The notes: generated from the letters alone by a model not told the origin. A stretch of 64,000 bases of DNA from Apostichopus japonicus (GCF_037975245.1 NC_092579.1:7315001-7379000), one strand, 5' to 3'; positions 22,299 through 34,384 are shown, numbered from the stretch's first letter. Numbers and translations: made by a program.

Positions 22299-22305
22299 AT
22301 CTTCG
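22299..22305 (+). promoter_or_regulatory. Putative TATA-like box of FUT-D
   Basis: TATATAG in the conserved ACACC context about 140 bp upstream of the start codon. Confidence 0.3.
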
Positions 22306-22444
22306 GTGGATGCACATATTGCATGTGTATCTACACAATATATTCAAAACGGCATTTCTTGAAGTCACAAGTGGTACGGTATCGATTATTCTATATTCCT
22401 TGGATGAGCACGCTTGGTGTGAACAGAAATAAGTAAATTTCAGT

Positions 22445-23788
22445 ATGGCTATCGGAACAGATAGGAAGTGCCTCAATGTTTTACTCGTCGTAATGACTGT
22501 CGTTGCAATATTACTAACCTGTGGAATTCGTACCTTGAGATTTGAACAATATCCAAAAAGAAAAGGCACCGCTAACTTTACCGTCTTTGAATTACGACCG
22601 TGGGATGCATATAGCAAAACACTGCAACATGTGCAAAATGAAAGTTCATGGAATCTTTCATATACTCAAAACAGAGTAGTTCCTGATCAAAGGGTAATTA
22701 GTGATACTTTAATTGCCGCCGTATTTTCTTGTAATCCCTATTGGGTATCTCTCAGAAGATGTTTTCCGCGAACCTTCGAATGTCCGGATACAGATAAAAG
22801 AATAACTTTTATTGCATCAATAGAAGATGAAAGCGCTATAAAAGATGTAGATGTGGTCATATTTGCTACTAGTGTAAACAGCTCTACATGGGAGAGAGCT
22901 ATGGCTGTCCGCACGCCTCATCAAGTGTGGGTTTATAGCACTGCCGAGAGCTCTGGAAACTCTCCACAGGTGAGAGAATCTATGGGAGGAGGGGGCAGGG
23001 GATCGGCACGCCCTTTGGGATTCAATGGATATAAATTCAACATGTCATTCACTTACCATTCTAAATCTGAAGTCGTGGCTCCGTTTGGGGAGTACATTCC
23101 ATTCAAGGAGGGAATAATCATGAAAAATGTCAATATTACTTCGAAATTACAATCGAAGAAAATGGTCGCTTGGATAAGCAGTCACTGTAATCCAAACGCT
23201 TTGAACAACAGAACAGGTTTTGTCCATGATCTTGCCAGATTAATCCCAATTGATATGTACGGAGCTTGTGGTACAAAGGAACATTTACCTCGTGGCAGTA
23301 GTGCAACAGCATTGCTTCAAACATACAAATTTTATATTGCTTTCGAAAACAGTTGTTGCTCAGAATACATCACCGAGAAATTTTGGCAGGCTTTGGCTGA
23401 TTACGAGCTGGTGCCGATTGTGGTTGGAGCTTCGAAAACGGACTATGAGCGAGTCGCTCCACCGTATTCTTTTATTTTCGCTGACGATTTCGACTCTGTA
23501 AGAGATTTAGCAAGATATATTCGTAAAGTCGCTACCAATACAACTCTGTACAACCAATACCATCATTGGCGGCTGATGGGTGAAACATTTCTTTACAAGA
23601 GTGTTCGCGTTTATCCATTTTCGTCGACCGAAGGAGCGTGCGCACTTCTAAATTTCCTGGAAGAGAATGCTTGGAAAGGGGACCAGTCACTGAGCATGGG
23701 CATTGACCCATTCGGATCAGAATGGTTAGGCAGTTGTGGTTTGTGTGGTAAACATGATTGGATGACTGCCTATCGTCGTCACCCTTAA
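22445..23788 (+). CDS. Alpha-1,3-fucosyltransferase-like, GT10 family (FUT-D)
   Basis: Intronless 447-residue GT10 enzyme with all landmarks of FUT-B and FUT-C. Three features set it apart. First, a 3-bp insertion turns the NPNAWNRTTF block into NPNALNNRTGF, removing a Trp that the other three copies share. Second, several patches match FUT-A rather than FUT-B/C (STAES-GNSPQVRE, GASKTDYERVAPP, GETFLYKSV). Third, its last part is the same as FUT-C (RRHP end). The start at MAIG has no in-frame upstream alternative. Role: transfer of fucose from GDP-fucose in the Golgi; acceptor unknown. Confidence 0.92.
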   Translation: MAIGTDRKCLNVLLVVMTVVAILLTCGIRTLRFEQYPKRKGTANFTVFELRPWDAYSKTLQHVQNESSWNLSYTQNRVVPDQRVISDTLIAAVFSCNPYWVSLRRCFPRTFECPDTDKRITFIASIEDESAIKDVDVVIFATSVNSSTWERAMAVRTPHQVWVYSTAESSGNSPQVRESMGGGGRGSARPLGFNGYKFNMSFTYHSKSEVVAPFGEYIPFKEGIIMKNVNITSKLQSKKMVAWISSHCNPNALNNRTGFVHDLARLIPIDMYGACGTKEHLPRGSSATALLQTYKFYIAFENSCCSEYITEKFWQALADYELVPIVVGASKTDYERVAPPYSFIFADDFDSVRDLARYIRKVATNTTLYNQYHHWRLMGETFLYKSVRVYPFSSTEGACALLNFLEENAWKGDQSLSMGIDPFGSEWLGSCGLCGKHDWMTAYRRHP

Positions 23789-24336
23789 CTTAAAACCACA
23801 TTTTGTAATATTACCTCACTCTATAGTGGAAAGCCATTTGCTCAAAACAAGAGACTTGATGGTTAATTATTCATGCGTTGAGAGGTGAGAGTTTGTATAA
23901 CGCGTGTGTATGTTCTTCGGGGGGGGGAGGGGATGGGGGGTTGGAGAAAGTTAATTTGATAAAGGGAAGCAGAGAGGGGTGGTGTATGTCACGTTTATTG
24001 TCTCAATCGTCAGATTAGATTTATATTTTTAACTCTTCATATATAACTTTGTGATTACAGTTTCGTCCAGTAACGGGTTTTTATTACATTGTTGTAGAGG
24101 TGTTTTTAAAACAGATTACTGATGTTATTTATGTAATTACGTACAAGGGATGCGTACTTAATCTTTCGCTTAACATTAATCTATGTGTATGAATTAATCC
24201 TGATCAGTTACATCATGACATTATACTGAATGCTCTTAGTCCTATATGCGTATTGTTATAAGAACAACGGTGTAATGCCAGTAGGAGTAGGAGTAGGAGG
24301 AGGGGGAGGGGGAGGGGAGGGAGGGGTTTATATATA
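23789..24336. other. 3' flank of FUT-D
   Basis: No gene seen. Holds two G-rich tracts (about 23919-23942 and 24282-24327, the second built from GGAGTA/GGAGGG words) just before the satellite array. Confidence 0.5.
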
Positions 24337-24721
24337 TCAGCGTCAAAGTCGTCCCTTATTGACGCAATCTACACAAAATAATGTTCACTTCAGCCTGTTT
24401 GGGCTTTAAGGAATAAAAGAACGACGCGACGGGGCAATTAACACTACCACGTAGCTTCGAGGCATCATCTATACGTTATTGACGTACTCACGGCGACTAG
24501 ATAGCTTCGACACGAGGAATAGATGACGTAACCACTGCAATTGCCTATAGCCGATCGGCAATAGCTATTTATTGACCTTGGTATTGGTTACCATAAGGTA
24601 TCTATTGACATTTCATTATACATATTTACAAATTATCCACGAAATCAGCGTTTAAGTCGTAACTTATTGACGCAATCTATACATAATAATATTCACTCGA
24701 GCCGGTTTGGGCTTTAAGGAC

Positions 24722-26856
24722 GGTCAAAAATACCGTTTACATTGACCAGACTTTTGATATTTGTATACAGAACTTTGACCCATTGACGAAATGTAATTCT
24801 AAATTTCATTTTTTAATAAAACTTTAAACATAAAATCCCAATTGACTTTGTCAAAAGCCTTGTGCTGATCTACAGATATCAGATCACATGGATTACCTTT
24901 CATATTAGAATACTCAATAATATCACGAACCGTTGCCAAAATAGTATGAATGCTACGGCCAGGCACAGAACACGTTTGAAAATCATTAACAAATTTAGAC
25001 ATAACTGTTGACAATCTTGCTTGCAAAGTCTTCGCTAACAGCTTATAATCAGTATTCAATAGACTAATTGGTCCAAAGGATCACCATCTTTCTTAAGCAA
25101 ACTTACAATAGCAGTTCTCTGCGACTCGGTTAGAGACCCCCTATTGAACCCGTCACTGAAAACATCTAACAAATCTTCTCCAACTAAGTCAAAGAAAGTA
25201 ACATAAAATTCACAGGGGAGCCCATCGCTTCCCGGGGACTTGCCATAGGCCATAGAAACTAGAACCTTCTTAATCTCGGTTAGCTCAAGAGGCCTTTCTA
25301 ACGTTTCACACTCTTCCTTAGATAAAGCGCTTTAACGCAGCCCAAGAACTCGTTTTGGCATTGTTCGTCTACACTAATCTCCTCTATATATAAGTTGCTA
25401 TAAAACCCATGAAACACTGTTAACATATCCTCATTAAAGACCACTCTACCTCTGGAATCCCGTATACTATCAATGTTGTTTTGAACTTTACACGTGCGTC
25501 TTCTCGTTTATAAAAGAACGCAGACGGTCGCTCCCCCTCTTCAACAAACCTGGCTCTAGCCCGAATTATGGCCCCTCTGCTTTGCTCTCTTAAATTACGA
25601 TCAATCTCAGCCCTGTTCCCAGTAATACAAGTTTCCTTTAGCTGAGCTAACTTTTGTCGTCTCTCCCTCGCACGACGAATACCATGGGTGATCATTAAAT
25701 CCCTAATTTTTCTCTTTATCTCTTCCCACCAATCTGAAATTGACTCCAAACTTGACTTTAAATTACCCCAAAGAGCATAATAGAACTCTAACTCTTTACA
25801 AAAGTCAATATCCTTTAGAATAAAAACATTGCATTTCCAAAGGCCCTGGCCTTTGTTTGGAGCACAAGGGATAACAATAGAAACCCCAATAGCTTTGTGG
25901 TCAGAGTAAATACAGGGAATACAACAAGAATCTGCCAAGGCCATATCCTTTGGAATGTAAATCCTATCAAGCCTGCTGCTTTGGACTTGACCCGGGTTTT
26001 TCCAGGTATATCCTGCTTGTGTTGGATAAGATACCCTCCACGAATCGATCAAATTACTAAAAGATAACAAAGACTCCAACTCATTTCGACCCACAAAACC
26101 AGAAAAAAAGGCGAGTTTACCAATCTGTCCTGATCCTCCATAATACAGTTAAAATCCCCTCCTAATCTGTAATATAATAGGTTCTCTTCCCCGCGTGTAA
26201 GTACTCATATTATTGAAAAAAACACGCTTTTCTGACCCGGAATTGGGTGCATAAATGTTACAGATACGTAATGAAAAACTGGAGAAAGTACACAGAACAG
26301 AAATACAACGCCCGATATCGTCATGGCGGATCTGAGAATAAGTATATTTCAATTTATCGGAAAAGGCGATCAGAACCCCACATGAATGTACCGAATAAGA
26401 AGGAGAAAAGAAAACCTTCCCCTTCCAGCTATTTTTAAAACTATCAAAATCGTTTTCTCTCAGATAAGTTTCTTGCATTATTACAATATCTACATTCAAA
26501 AGTTTTACCCACTCTGTTATACGAGCTCGTCTTACCGAATCTCGCAAGCCCCTTACATTAATACTCAGTATAGATACGTTACAATTAGATTTACGACTCA
26601 TATCCATTTATAAAAAATATTTGTCGAAAAACGCTTTACCATGCTGAAGTACATAACTTGGATGTTCGTAAGCCAAATGGATTATCCAATCTTTTGGATC
26701 ACTCATGACCCCCTTACACCTTTCACTGGGCATGTAAATTTACCCGGTTTTGCACCGGCGTGCTGTTCTTCTAAGTGAAGCCCAATATCCTCAAATTAAT
26801 GAAAGGCCTCTTGACAACGTGGCTGAACACATGATATCCATTTTGCTTTCTCTGAC
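24722..26856 (-). pseudogene. Truncated L1/Tx1-like LINE inside the satellite
   Basis: Read on the minus strand: the likely ORF1 end (HGKAFFDKYFL stop, near 26610), then ORF2 starting MDMSRKS at 26607. The endonuclease domain follows (LSINVRGLRDSVRRARI, DIVIMQETYL, later SRLDRIYIP and SDHKAIGV), then reverse-transcriptase blocks GKSPGSDGLPCEFY, RTAIVSLLKKDGD, DYKLLAKTLQARL, FQTCSVPGRSIH and DQHKAFDKVNWDF. A frameshift near 24790 leads into a WVKVLYTNIKSLVNVNG block, where the element is cut before the YADD box. Several frameshifts and stops are present. The left edge abuts the monomer sequence TTTGGGCTTTAAGGA and the right edge abuts the cassette sequence CAAATCGAAATATT. Confidence 0.8.
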
Positions 26857-26904
26857 AAATCGAAATATTTTCTACGCGAGAAATACATGAAAAGAAATAC
26901 ACGT

Positions 26905-28178
26905 AATTGACGTACTCATGGCGACTAGATAGCTTCGACACGAGGAATAGATGACGTAACCACTGCAATTGCCTATAGCCGATCGGTAATAGCTATTTAT
27001 TGTCCTTGGTATTGGTTACCATAAGGTGTCTATTTACAATTCATTTTACATTTTTACAAATTATCCCCGAAATCAGCGTCTAAGTCGTCCCTTATTGACG
27101 CAATAAACACGCAATAATGCTCACTCGAGCCTGTTTGGGCTTGAAGGGATAAAAGTGCAACGCGACTGGGCATTTAACACTAACACGTAGTTCGAGACAT
27201 CATCTACACGTAATTGAGTTGCTCACGGCAACTAGATAGCTTCGACACGAGAAATAGACGACGTATTTACTGCAATTGCCTATAGACTGTCGGTAATAGC
27301 TATTTATTGACCGTGAAAACATGAAAACAAATTATACCTATTTAGTTGAAAGATTGAAAAGGATTCAAATGGTGCATGTCCAAAAATTGTGCAAATCGAA
27401 ATATTTTCTACACGAGAAATACATGAAAAGAAAAAATGTTGACGGGGAATCGAACCCGGGACCTCGCGCACACCAAACGAGAACCATACCTTTAAACCAA
27501 CAGGCCATTTCTACATAGCTCACATGGTAGCTCAGCCTACGTAGCTTCGACACGTTGGCCTCAAACCATTCGGTAATAGCTATCGGCATACCTTCGACAC
27601 GAGAAATAGATGACGTAACCACTGCAATTGCCTATAGCCGATCGGTTTTAGCTATTTATTGACCTTGAAGATGGTTACCCCAGTGTATCTATGTTCAACT
27701 CATCTTACATTTTTACAAATTATCCCCGAAATCAGCGTCTAAGTCGTAACTTATTGACGCAATCTACACATAATAATGTTCACTCGAGCCTGTTTGGGCT
27801 TTAAAGAATAAAAAGTCAACGCGACTGGGCATTTAACACTAACACGTAGTTCGAGACATCATCTACACGTAATAGAGTTGCTCACGGCAGCTAGATAGCT
27901 TCGACACGAGGAATAGACGACGTATTCACTGCAATTGCCTATAGCCGATCGGTAATAGCTATTTATTGACCTTGGTATTGGTTACCATAAGGTATCTATT
28001 TACAATTCATTTTACATTTTTACAAATTATCCACGAAATCAGCGTTTAAGTCGTACCTTATTGACGCAATCTACACATAATAATATTCACTCGAGCCTGT
28101 TTGGGCTTTAAAGAATAAAAATGCGGCGCGACTGGGTATTTAACACTACCACGTAGCTTCGAGACATCATCTACACGT
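26905..28178. repeat. Higher-order repeat copy 1 (1,274 bp)
   Basis: Three 307-bp monomers plus the tRNA-like cassette. It appears identical to the next copy over its whole length, including private variants such as ATTGTCCTTGG and GCAATAAACACG. Confidence 0.85.
27437..27506 (-). repeat. tRNA-Pro-like sequence, copy 1
   Basis: The minus strand reads like tRNA-Pro: a TTGGTTTAAAGGTATGGTTC A-box/D-arm region, a CTCG...CGAG anticodon stem with an enlarged, altered loop, and a perfect B box GGTTCGATTCC after GGTCCCG. The acceptor ends (GGCCTGT against CGTCAAC) do not pair, so this is a pseudo-tRNA or SINE head and not a working tRNA. Confidence 0.7.
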
Positions 28179-29452
28179 AATTGACGTACTCATGGCGACT
28201 AGATAGCTTCGACACGAGGAATAGATGACGTAACCACTGCAATTGCCTATAGCCGATCGGTAATAGCTATTTATTGTCCTTGGTATTGGTTACCATAAGG
28301 TGTCTATTTACAATTCATTTTACATTTTTACAAATTATCCCCGAAATCAGCGTCTAAGTCGTCCCTTATTGACGCAATAAACACGCAATAATGCTCACTC
28401 GAGCCTGTTTGGGCTTGAAGGGATAAAAGTGCAACGCGACTGGGCATTTAACACTAACACGTAGTTCGAGACATCATCTACACGTAATTGAGTTGCTCAC
28501 GGCAACTAGATAGCTTCGACACGAGAAATAGACGACGTATTTACTGCAATTGCCTATAGACTGTCGGTAATAGCTATTTATTGACCGTGAAAACATGAAA
28601 ACAAATTATACCTATTTAGTTGAAAGATTGAAAAGGATTCAAATGGTGCATGTCCAAAAATTGTGCAAATCGAAATATTTTCTACACGAGAAATACATGA
28701 AAAGAAAAAATGTTGACGGGGAATCGAACCCGGGACCTCGCGCACACCAAACGAGAACCATACCTTTAAACCAACAGGCCATTTCTACATAGCTCACATG
28801 GTAGCTCAGCCTACGTAGCTTCGACACGTTGGCCTCAAACCATTCGGTAATAGCTATCGGCATACCTTCGACACGAGAAATAGATGACGTAACCACTGCA
28901 ATTGCCTATAGCCGATCGGTTTTAGCTATTTATTGACCTTGAAGATGGTTACCCCAGTGTATCTATGTTCAACTCATCTTACATTTTTACAAATTATCCC
29001 CGAAATCAGCGTCTAAGTCGTAACTTATTGACGCAATCTACACATAATAATGTTCACTCGAGCCTGTTTGGGCTTTAAAGAATAAAAAGTCAACGCGACT
29101 GGGCATTTAACACTAACACGTAGTTCGAGACATCATCTACACGTAATAGAGTTGCTCACGGCAGCTAGATAGCTTCGACACGAGGAATAGACGACGTATT
29201 CACTGCAATTGCCTATAGCCGATCGGTAATAGCTATTTATTGACCTTGGTATTGGTTACCATAAGGTATCTATTTACAATTCATTTTACATTTTTACAAA
29301 TTATCCACGAAATCAGCGTTTAAGTCGTACCTTATTGACGCAATCTACACATAATAATATTCACTCGAGCCTGTTTGGGCTTTAAAGAATAAAAATGCGG
29401 CGCGACTGGGTATTTAACACTACCACGTAGCTTCGAGACATCATCTACACGT
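28179..29452. repeat. Higher-order repeat copy 2 (1,274 bp)
   Basis: Exact tandem copy of 26905-28178 as far as I can read it. Later copies (29453 onwards) have the same register but carry substitutions and 1-2 bp indels. Confidence 0.85.
28711..28780 (-). repeat. tRNA-Pro-like sequence, copy 2
   Basis: Identical to copy 1, shifted by exactly 1,274 bp. Confidence 0.7.
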
Positions 29453-29986
29453 AATTGACGTACTCATGGCGACTAGATAGCTTCGACACGAGGAATAGAT
29501 GACGTAACCACTGCAATTGCCTATAGCCGATCGGTAATAGCTATTTATTGACCTTGGTATTGGTTACCATAAGGTATCTATTTACAATTCATTTTACATT
29601 TTTACAAATTATCCACGAAATCAGCGTCTAAGTCGTCCCTTATTGACGCAATATACACTTAATAATGCTCACTCGAGCCTGTTTGGGCGTAAAGGGATAA
29701 AAGTACGACGCGACTGGGCATTTAACACTAACACGTAGCTTCGAGACATCATCTACACGTAATTGACGTACTCATGGCGACTAGATAGCTTCGACACGAG
29801 GAATAGACGACGTATTTACTGCAATTGCCTATAGACTGTCGGTAATAGCTATTTATTGACCGTGAAAACATGAAAAAAAATTATACCTATTTAGTTGAAA
29901 GATTGAAAAGGATTCAAATGGTGCATGTCCAAAAATTGTGCAAATCGAAATATTTTCTACACGAGAAATACATGAAAAGAAAAAAA

Positions 29987-30056
29987 TGTTGACGGGGAAT
30001 CGAACCCGGGACCTCGCGCACACCAAACGAGAACAATACCTTTAAACCAACAGGCC
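29987..30056 (-). repeat. tRNA-Pro-like sequence, copy 3
   Basis: As copy 1 with one substitution in the D-arm side (AACAATACC on the plus strand). The B box is intact. Confidence 0.7.
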
Positions 30057-31254
30057 ATTTCTACATAAGCTCACATGGTAGCTCAGCCTACGTAGCTTCG
30101 ACACGTTGTCCTCAAACCATTCGGTAATAGCTATCGGCATACCTTCGACACGAGAAATAGATGACGTAACCACTGCAATTGCCTATAGCCGATCGGTAAT
30201 AGCTATTTATTGACATTGGTATTGGTTACCATAAGGTATCTATTTACAATTCATTATACATATTTACAAATTATCCCCGAAATCAGCGTTTAAGTCGTAA
30301 CTTATTGACGCAATCTACACATAACAATGTTCACTCGAGCCTGTTTGGGCTTTAAAGAATAAAATGCGGCGCGACTGGGCATTTAACACTACCACGTAGC
30401 TTCGAGACATCATCTACACGTAATTGAGTTGCTCACGGCAACTAGATAGCTTCGACACGAGGAATAGACGACATATCCACTGCAATTGCCTATAGCCGAT
30501 CGGTAATAGCTATTTATTGACCTTGGTATTGGTTACCATAAGGTATCTATTTACAATTCATTTTACATTTTTACAAATTATCCACGAAATCAGCGTTTAA
30601 GTCGTAACTTATTGACGCAATCTACACATAATAATATTCTCTCACGCCTGTGTGGGCTTTAAGGAATAAAAATGCGAAGCGACGAGGCAATTAACACTAC
30701 CACGTAGCTTCGAGACATCATCTACACATAATTGAGTTGCTCACGGCAACTAGATAGCTTCGACACGAGGAATAGACGACGTAACCACTGCAATTGCCTA
30801 TAGACTGTCGGCAATAGCTATTTATTGACCTTGGTATTGGTTACCATAAGGTATCTATTTACAACTCATTTTACATTTTTTACAAATTATCCCCGAAATC
30901 AGCGTTTAAGTCGTAACTTATTGACGCAATATACACGCAATAATGCTCAATCGAGCCTGTTTGGGCTTAAGGGATAAAAGTGCAACGCGACTGGGCATTT
31001 AACACTAACACGTAGTTCGAGATATCATCTACACGTAATTGAGTTGCTCACGGCAACTAGATAGCTTCGACACGAGGAATAGACGACGTATTTACTGCAA
31101 TTGCCTATAGACTGTCGGTAATAGCTATTTATTGACCGTGAAAACAAATTATACCTATTTAGTAGTAAGATTGAAAAGGATTCAAATGGTGCATGTCCAA
31201 AAACTGTGCAAATCGAAATATTTTCTACACGAGAAATACATGAAAAGAAAAAAA

Positions 31255-31324
31255 TGTTGACGGGATATCGGATCCGGGAGCTCGCGCACACCACACAAGA
31301 ACCATACCTTTAAACCAACAGGCC
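31255..31324 (-). repeat. tRNA-Pro-like sequence, copy 4 (diverged)
   Basis: The B box is altered (GGATATCGGATCCGGG on the plus strand) and the loop is changed. Located by register within the array. Confidence 0.6.
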
Positions 31325-32025
31325 ATTTGTACATAAGCTCACGTGGTGTTCAGCCTACGTAGCTTCGACACGTTGGCCTCCAGCCATTCGGTAATAGCTA
31401 TCGGCATACATTCGACACGAGAGATAGATGACGTAACCACTGCGATTGCCTATGGCCCAAGGGTAATAGCAATTTATTGACCTCGGTAATGGTTACCATA
31501 AGGTAACTATTTAGAAATCATCCCCGAAATCAGCGTCTAAGTCGTCACTTATTGTCGCAATATACACGCAATAATGCTCACTCGAAACTGTTTGGGATTG
31601 AAGGGATAAAAGTGCGACGCGAGGGGGCATTTAATACTACCATGTAGCTTCGAGACATCATCTACACGTAATTGAGTTGCTCACGGCAACTAGATAGCTT
31701 CGACACGAGGAATAGTCGACGTATTCACTGCAATTGCCTTAGCCGATCGGTAATAGCTATTTATTGACCTTGAAGATGGTTACCCTTGTGTATCTATGTT
31801 CAACTCATTATACATATTTACAAATTATCCCCGAAATCAGCGTCTAAATCGTAACTTATTGACGTAATCTACACATAATATTTTATTTATTGACCGTGAA
31901 AACATGAAAACAAATAATACCTATTTAGTACTTAGAATGAAACAGATTCAAATGGTGCATGTCCAAAAATCGTGCAAATCGAAATATATTCTACGCGAGA
32001 AAACAAGAAAAGAAAATTAATAGAA

Positions 32026-32083
32026 TGACTGGGAATCGAACCCGGGACCTCGCGCACACAATACGAGAACCATACCTCCTAAA
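32026..32083 (-). repeat. tRNA-Pro-like sequence, copy 5 (truncated)
   Basis: B box GGTTCGATTCC intact; the 5' end of the tRNA-like part is lost where the array ends. Confidence 0.6.
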
Positions 32084-32215
32084 GGTCAATGATGATCACG
32101 TGATCACCATGAAGCTTTTCGCGAAATCCTCGATTTAACTTTGTTTGAAACGACAAGTTTAGACCTGATTGGACAGCATTTGCCTCTTCGGGTTTGACCC
32201 TATTTTTCAGATATG

Positions 32216-32520
32216 TGTAATATTCTTGATGATAATTATGATTCAAGAGATGATTCAAAGAGGAGTTGTTTTAGCTGTTATAACCACAGTATTCAGAGTG
32301 TCTCATTATACCATAGAGGTAAAACCTCCATGATTATACACACTCATTGTTCTTAACTACTTCTACTAACATGCGTCATATGTCATATACAAACATTCCT
32401 AAGAGTGACCACAGCCCCATGCTTCTTAGGGTAGGTTGGTGGTTACAATAACAGGACATAGTGTGGTTGCTAAAGGGTGGTGTAAAATACAATACTGCAG
32501 AATGAGTACAAAATGTTACA
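32216..32520 (-). repeat. 3' LTR (complete, 305 bp)
   Basis: Bounded by TGTAATA at its low-coordinate end and TGTTACA at the other, giving the usual TG...CA ends. Its 32395-32520 part is repeated at 34385-34487. Confidence 0.85.
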
Positions 32521-32533
32521 TCTCCCTTTTTTC
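32521..32533 (-). promoter_or_regulatory. Polypurine tract
   Basis: On the minus strand GAAAAAAGGGAGA sits directly before the LTR start TGTAACA, the expected plus-strand primer position of an LTR retrotransposon. Confidence 0.8.
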
Positions 32534-32795
32534 AGTTAAAATAAATTTAAGGACTTGGATGAGAAACCATTTACTTATACAGAAAATACTTGAATGATAA
32601 TAACCTAACACTGCATAACTATAAAATCAATTTCTAGCAAAGATTTGACAACTGGTTCTAGGTTACAAAATTACTACCGCTTTACTACCAAATATAATTA
32701 AATTCCTTTTGTCACATTTCATAGTCACTGTGCCAACGTGGTTTTGTCTTTGCTCTAATACTTCTTTGAAAATCAGTGTTCGTGGTTTGGTCCTC

Positions 32796-34384
32796 TTAAG
32801 AGGTTTGTTCATTGTCAGAATTAACTATGTCATTGTCGTCATGTCTGTCATAACTAAATGTTTCACCAGTTTGAAGTAAATGTTTGCGCTTGCGTCTATA
32901 CTGTACACCTTCAGCTGTCTCTACATAGTATGATATGGGCTGGTCAGCCTTAGATACAGGTACAATATATAGTGGCTGGTTTCCAACCTTTGTCAGTCTG
33001 TAGGAGAACATTATCTCCTGGTTGTAGTTCTGGTAATTTCTTTGTCTGTCGGTCATAATTTGTTTTTTTTTTTTGTGTTTGTCTCTTCTCTACAAGTCTT
33101 TTGTGTACTGTCTCTGGCTTCAGTACTTTCGGCCTGAGTAAATGTTCAGTTGTTGGAAGTAGGGTATTTGTCCTTCGTCCAAACAGTCGTTGCTCAGGTG
33201 ATCCGAGAATATTATCTCTTGGTGCATTCCTGTAGTCTTATAAAGCTAGGTATGGATCTTGTCCACCCCCCCCCCCTTGCCTCCTTTGCACCCCTTTCTC
33301 TGCCATGCCATTAGACTGAGGATGGTATGGACTAAACGTATTGTGATGAAATTTGTAAAGTTTCGAAAAAATGTCAAATTGCCAACTTTTGAATTGGAGT
33401 CCATTATCTGTGATAAGGACATCTGGAATACCATGACGGGCAAATTGTGATTTGCAATGTACTATAACAGTTTCACTCTTAGTATTAGGTAAATGTGAAA
33501 TTTCAAAGTAACCAGAGAAATAATCAATTAAAATCAAATAGTATTTCTATTCCACTCAAAGAGATCAGCACCCAGCTTCTGCCAAAGTCTTTGAGGAATC
33601 TCATGAGAATGTAGAGGTTCTTTTGATTCTGCCTCCTGTGTGTGTTACAGATGGAACACTTTGAAATTAAATCTTCAATTTCAGCACTCATTTGAGGCCA
33701 AAACATAATGTCCCTTGCTCTTCGTTTACATTTATCAACACCAAGGTGAGCATTGTGGACTTGACTTAAAATACTGGATCTTAGTTTAGTTGGAATAATT
33801 AACTCCTCTAAACGATAGACCATCACTTACAGTGATTTCATGTTTATAATTCCAGTACGGTTTTGCACCTATATAGGGATGTCTGTCCTTGAACTAGGCC
33901 ATCCTTGTCTGGTTAGCTCAATCAGCTCTCCCAAGGCTTCATCACCACTTGTAGCATGCAATATTTCACTCATTTTGGTTTTATAAATTGGTAGCATTTC
34001 AGGTCGAGCCACCTCAAATTCCTTTTCATCGAAATTGTCTGCTACTTGTTTTAAACTTGCTCTAGACAGTGTGTCAGCAATAAATAACTCTGCCCCTGGG
34101 CGGTATTGTACACTCGGGGGTATTTCTGTACTTTCATTAACACTTGCTGAAGTCGATGTGGAGTTTGATACAAGGGTTTCTTAAAAATGGTTCTAATGGT
34201 TTGTGATCCGTTTCAACATGAATTGATTTCTGACCATACAGGTACTCATGAAAAAGCTCACAACCAAACACAATGGCGAGCATTTCTTTCCGATTTGGGC
34301 GTAATTTTGCTGACTCTTAGTCAATGATATGGAAACATATATGCTACTGGGGACCCTTCTTGTAGAATTACTGCTCCAACACCG
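32796..34384 (-). pseudogene. Ty3/Gypsy pol remnant: RNase H, integrase, C-terminal tail
   Basis: RNase H blocks: GVGAVILQEGSPVAYM, RKEMLAIVFGCELFHEYLYG, VETDHKPLEPF and YRPGAELFIADTLSRA (34384-34050). The integrase zinc finger is HNAHLGVDKCKRRAR with SKCSICNTHRRQ (about 33830-33640). The integrase core has LIDYFSGYFEI, LITDNGLQF and HPQSNGMAEKGV, so the DDE residues are visible (33537-33260). The tail ends in a YRRKRKHLLQTGE block of GPY/F type (33056-32796). Frameshifts and stops separate the parts. Confidence 0.85.

Larger units (their letters stand above)
21050..24335 (+). repeat. Segmental-duplication unit 3 (FUT-D unit, truncated)
   Basis: Contains 5' flank, FUT and 3' flank, but the LINE-bearing tail is missing. 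The satellite array begins where that tail would start. Confidence 0.7.
24337..32088. repeat. Satellite array of 307-bp monomers with a 1,274-bp higher-order repeat
   Basis: The marker CTCGAGCCTGTTTGGGCTT recurs at about 24374, 24700, 27124, 27783, 28090, 28398, 29057, 29364, 29665, 30334, 30640, 30951 and 31580 with variants. Most spacings are 307-308 bp; every third is about 659 bp because a roughly 352-bp cassette with a tRNA-like core is added. Three monomers plus one cassette give 1,274 bp. Each monomer includes a CCGATCGGTAATAGCTATTT block, GAAATCAGCG and TTGACGCAAT. The array decays towards its right end. No coding function is apparent. Confidence 0.9.

Noticed and set aside
27321-28792. 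Two identical 65-codon frames as a small gene family
   Set aside because: They are the same satellite cassette in two identical array copies, run through a tRNA-like sequence and decay in the other copies.
27437-32083. Working tRNA genes
   Set aside because: Acceptor ends do not pair and the anticodon loop is enlarged; only the internal promoter boxes and arms resemble tRNA-Pro.
24337-32088. CRISPR-like regular repeats
   Set aside because: Units are 307 and 1,274 bp with no short repeat/spacer alternation, and the DNA is eukaryotic; this is a satellite.
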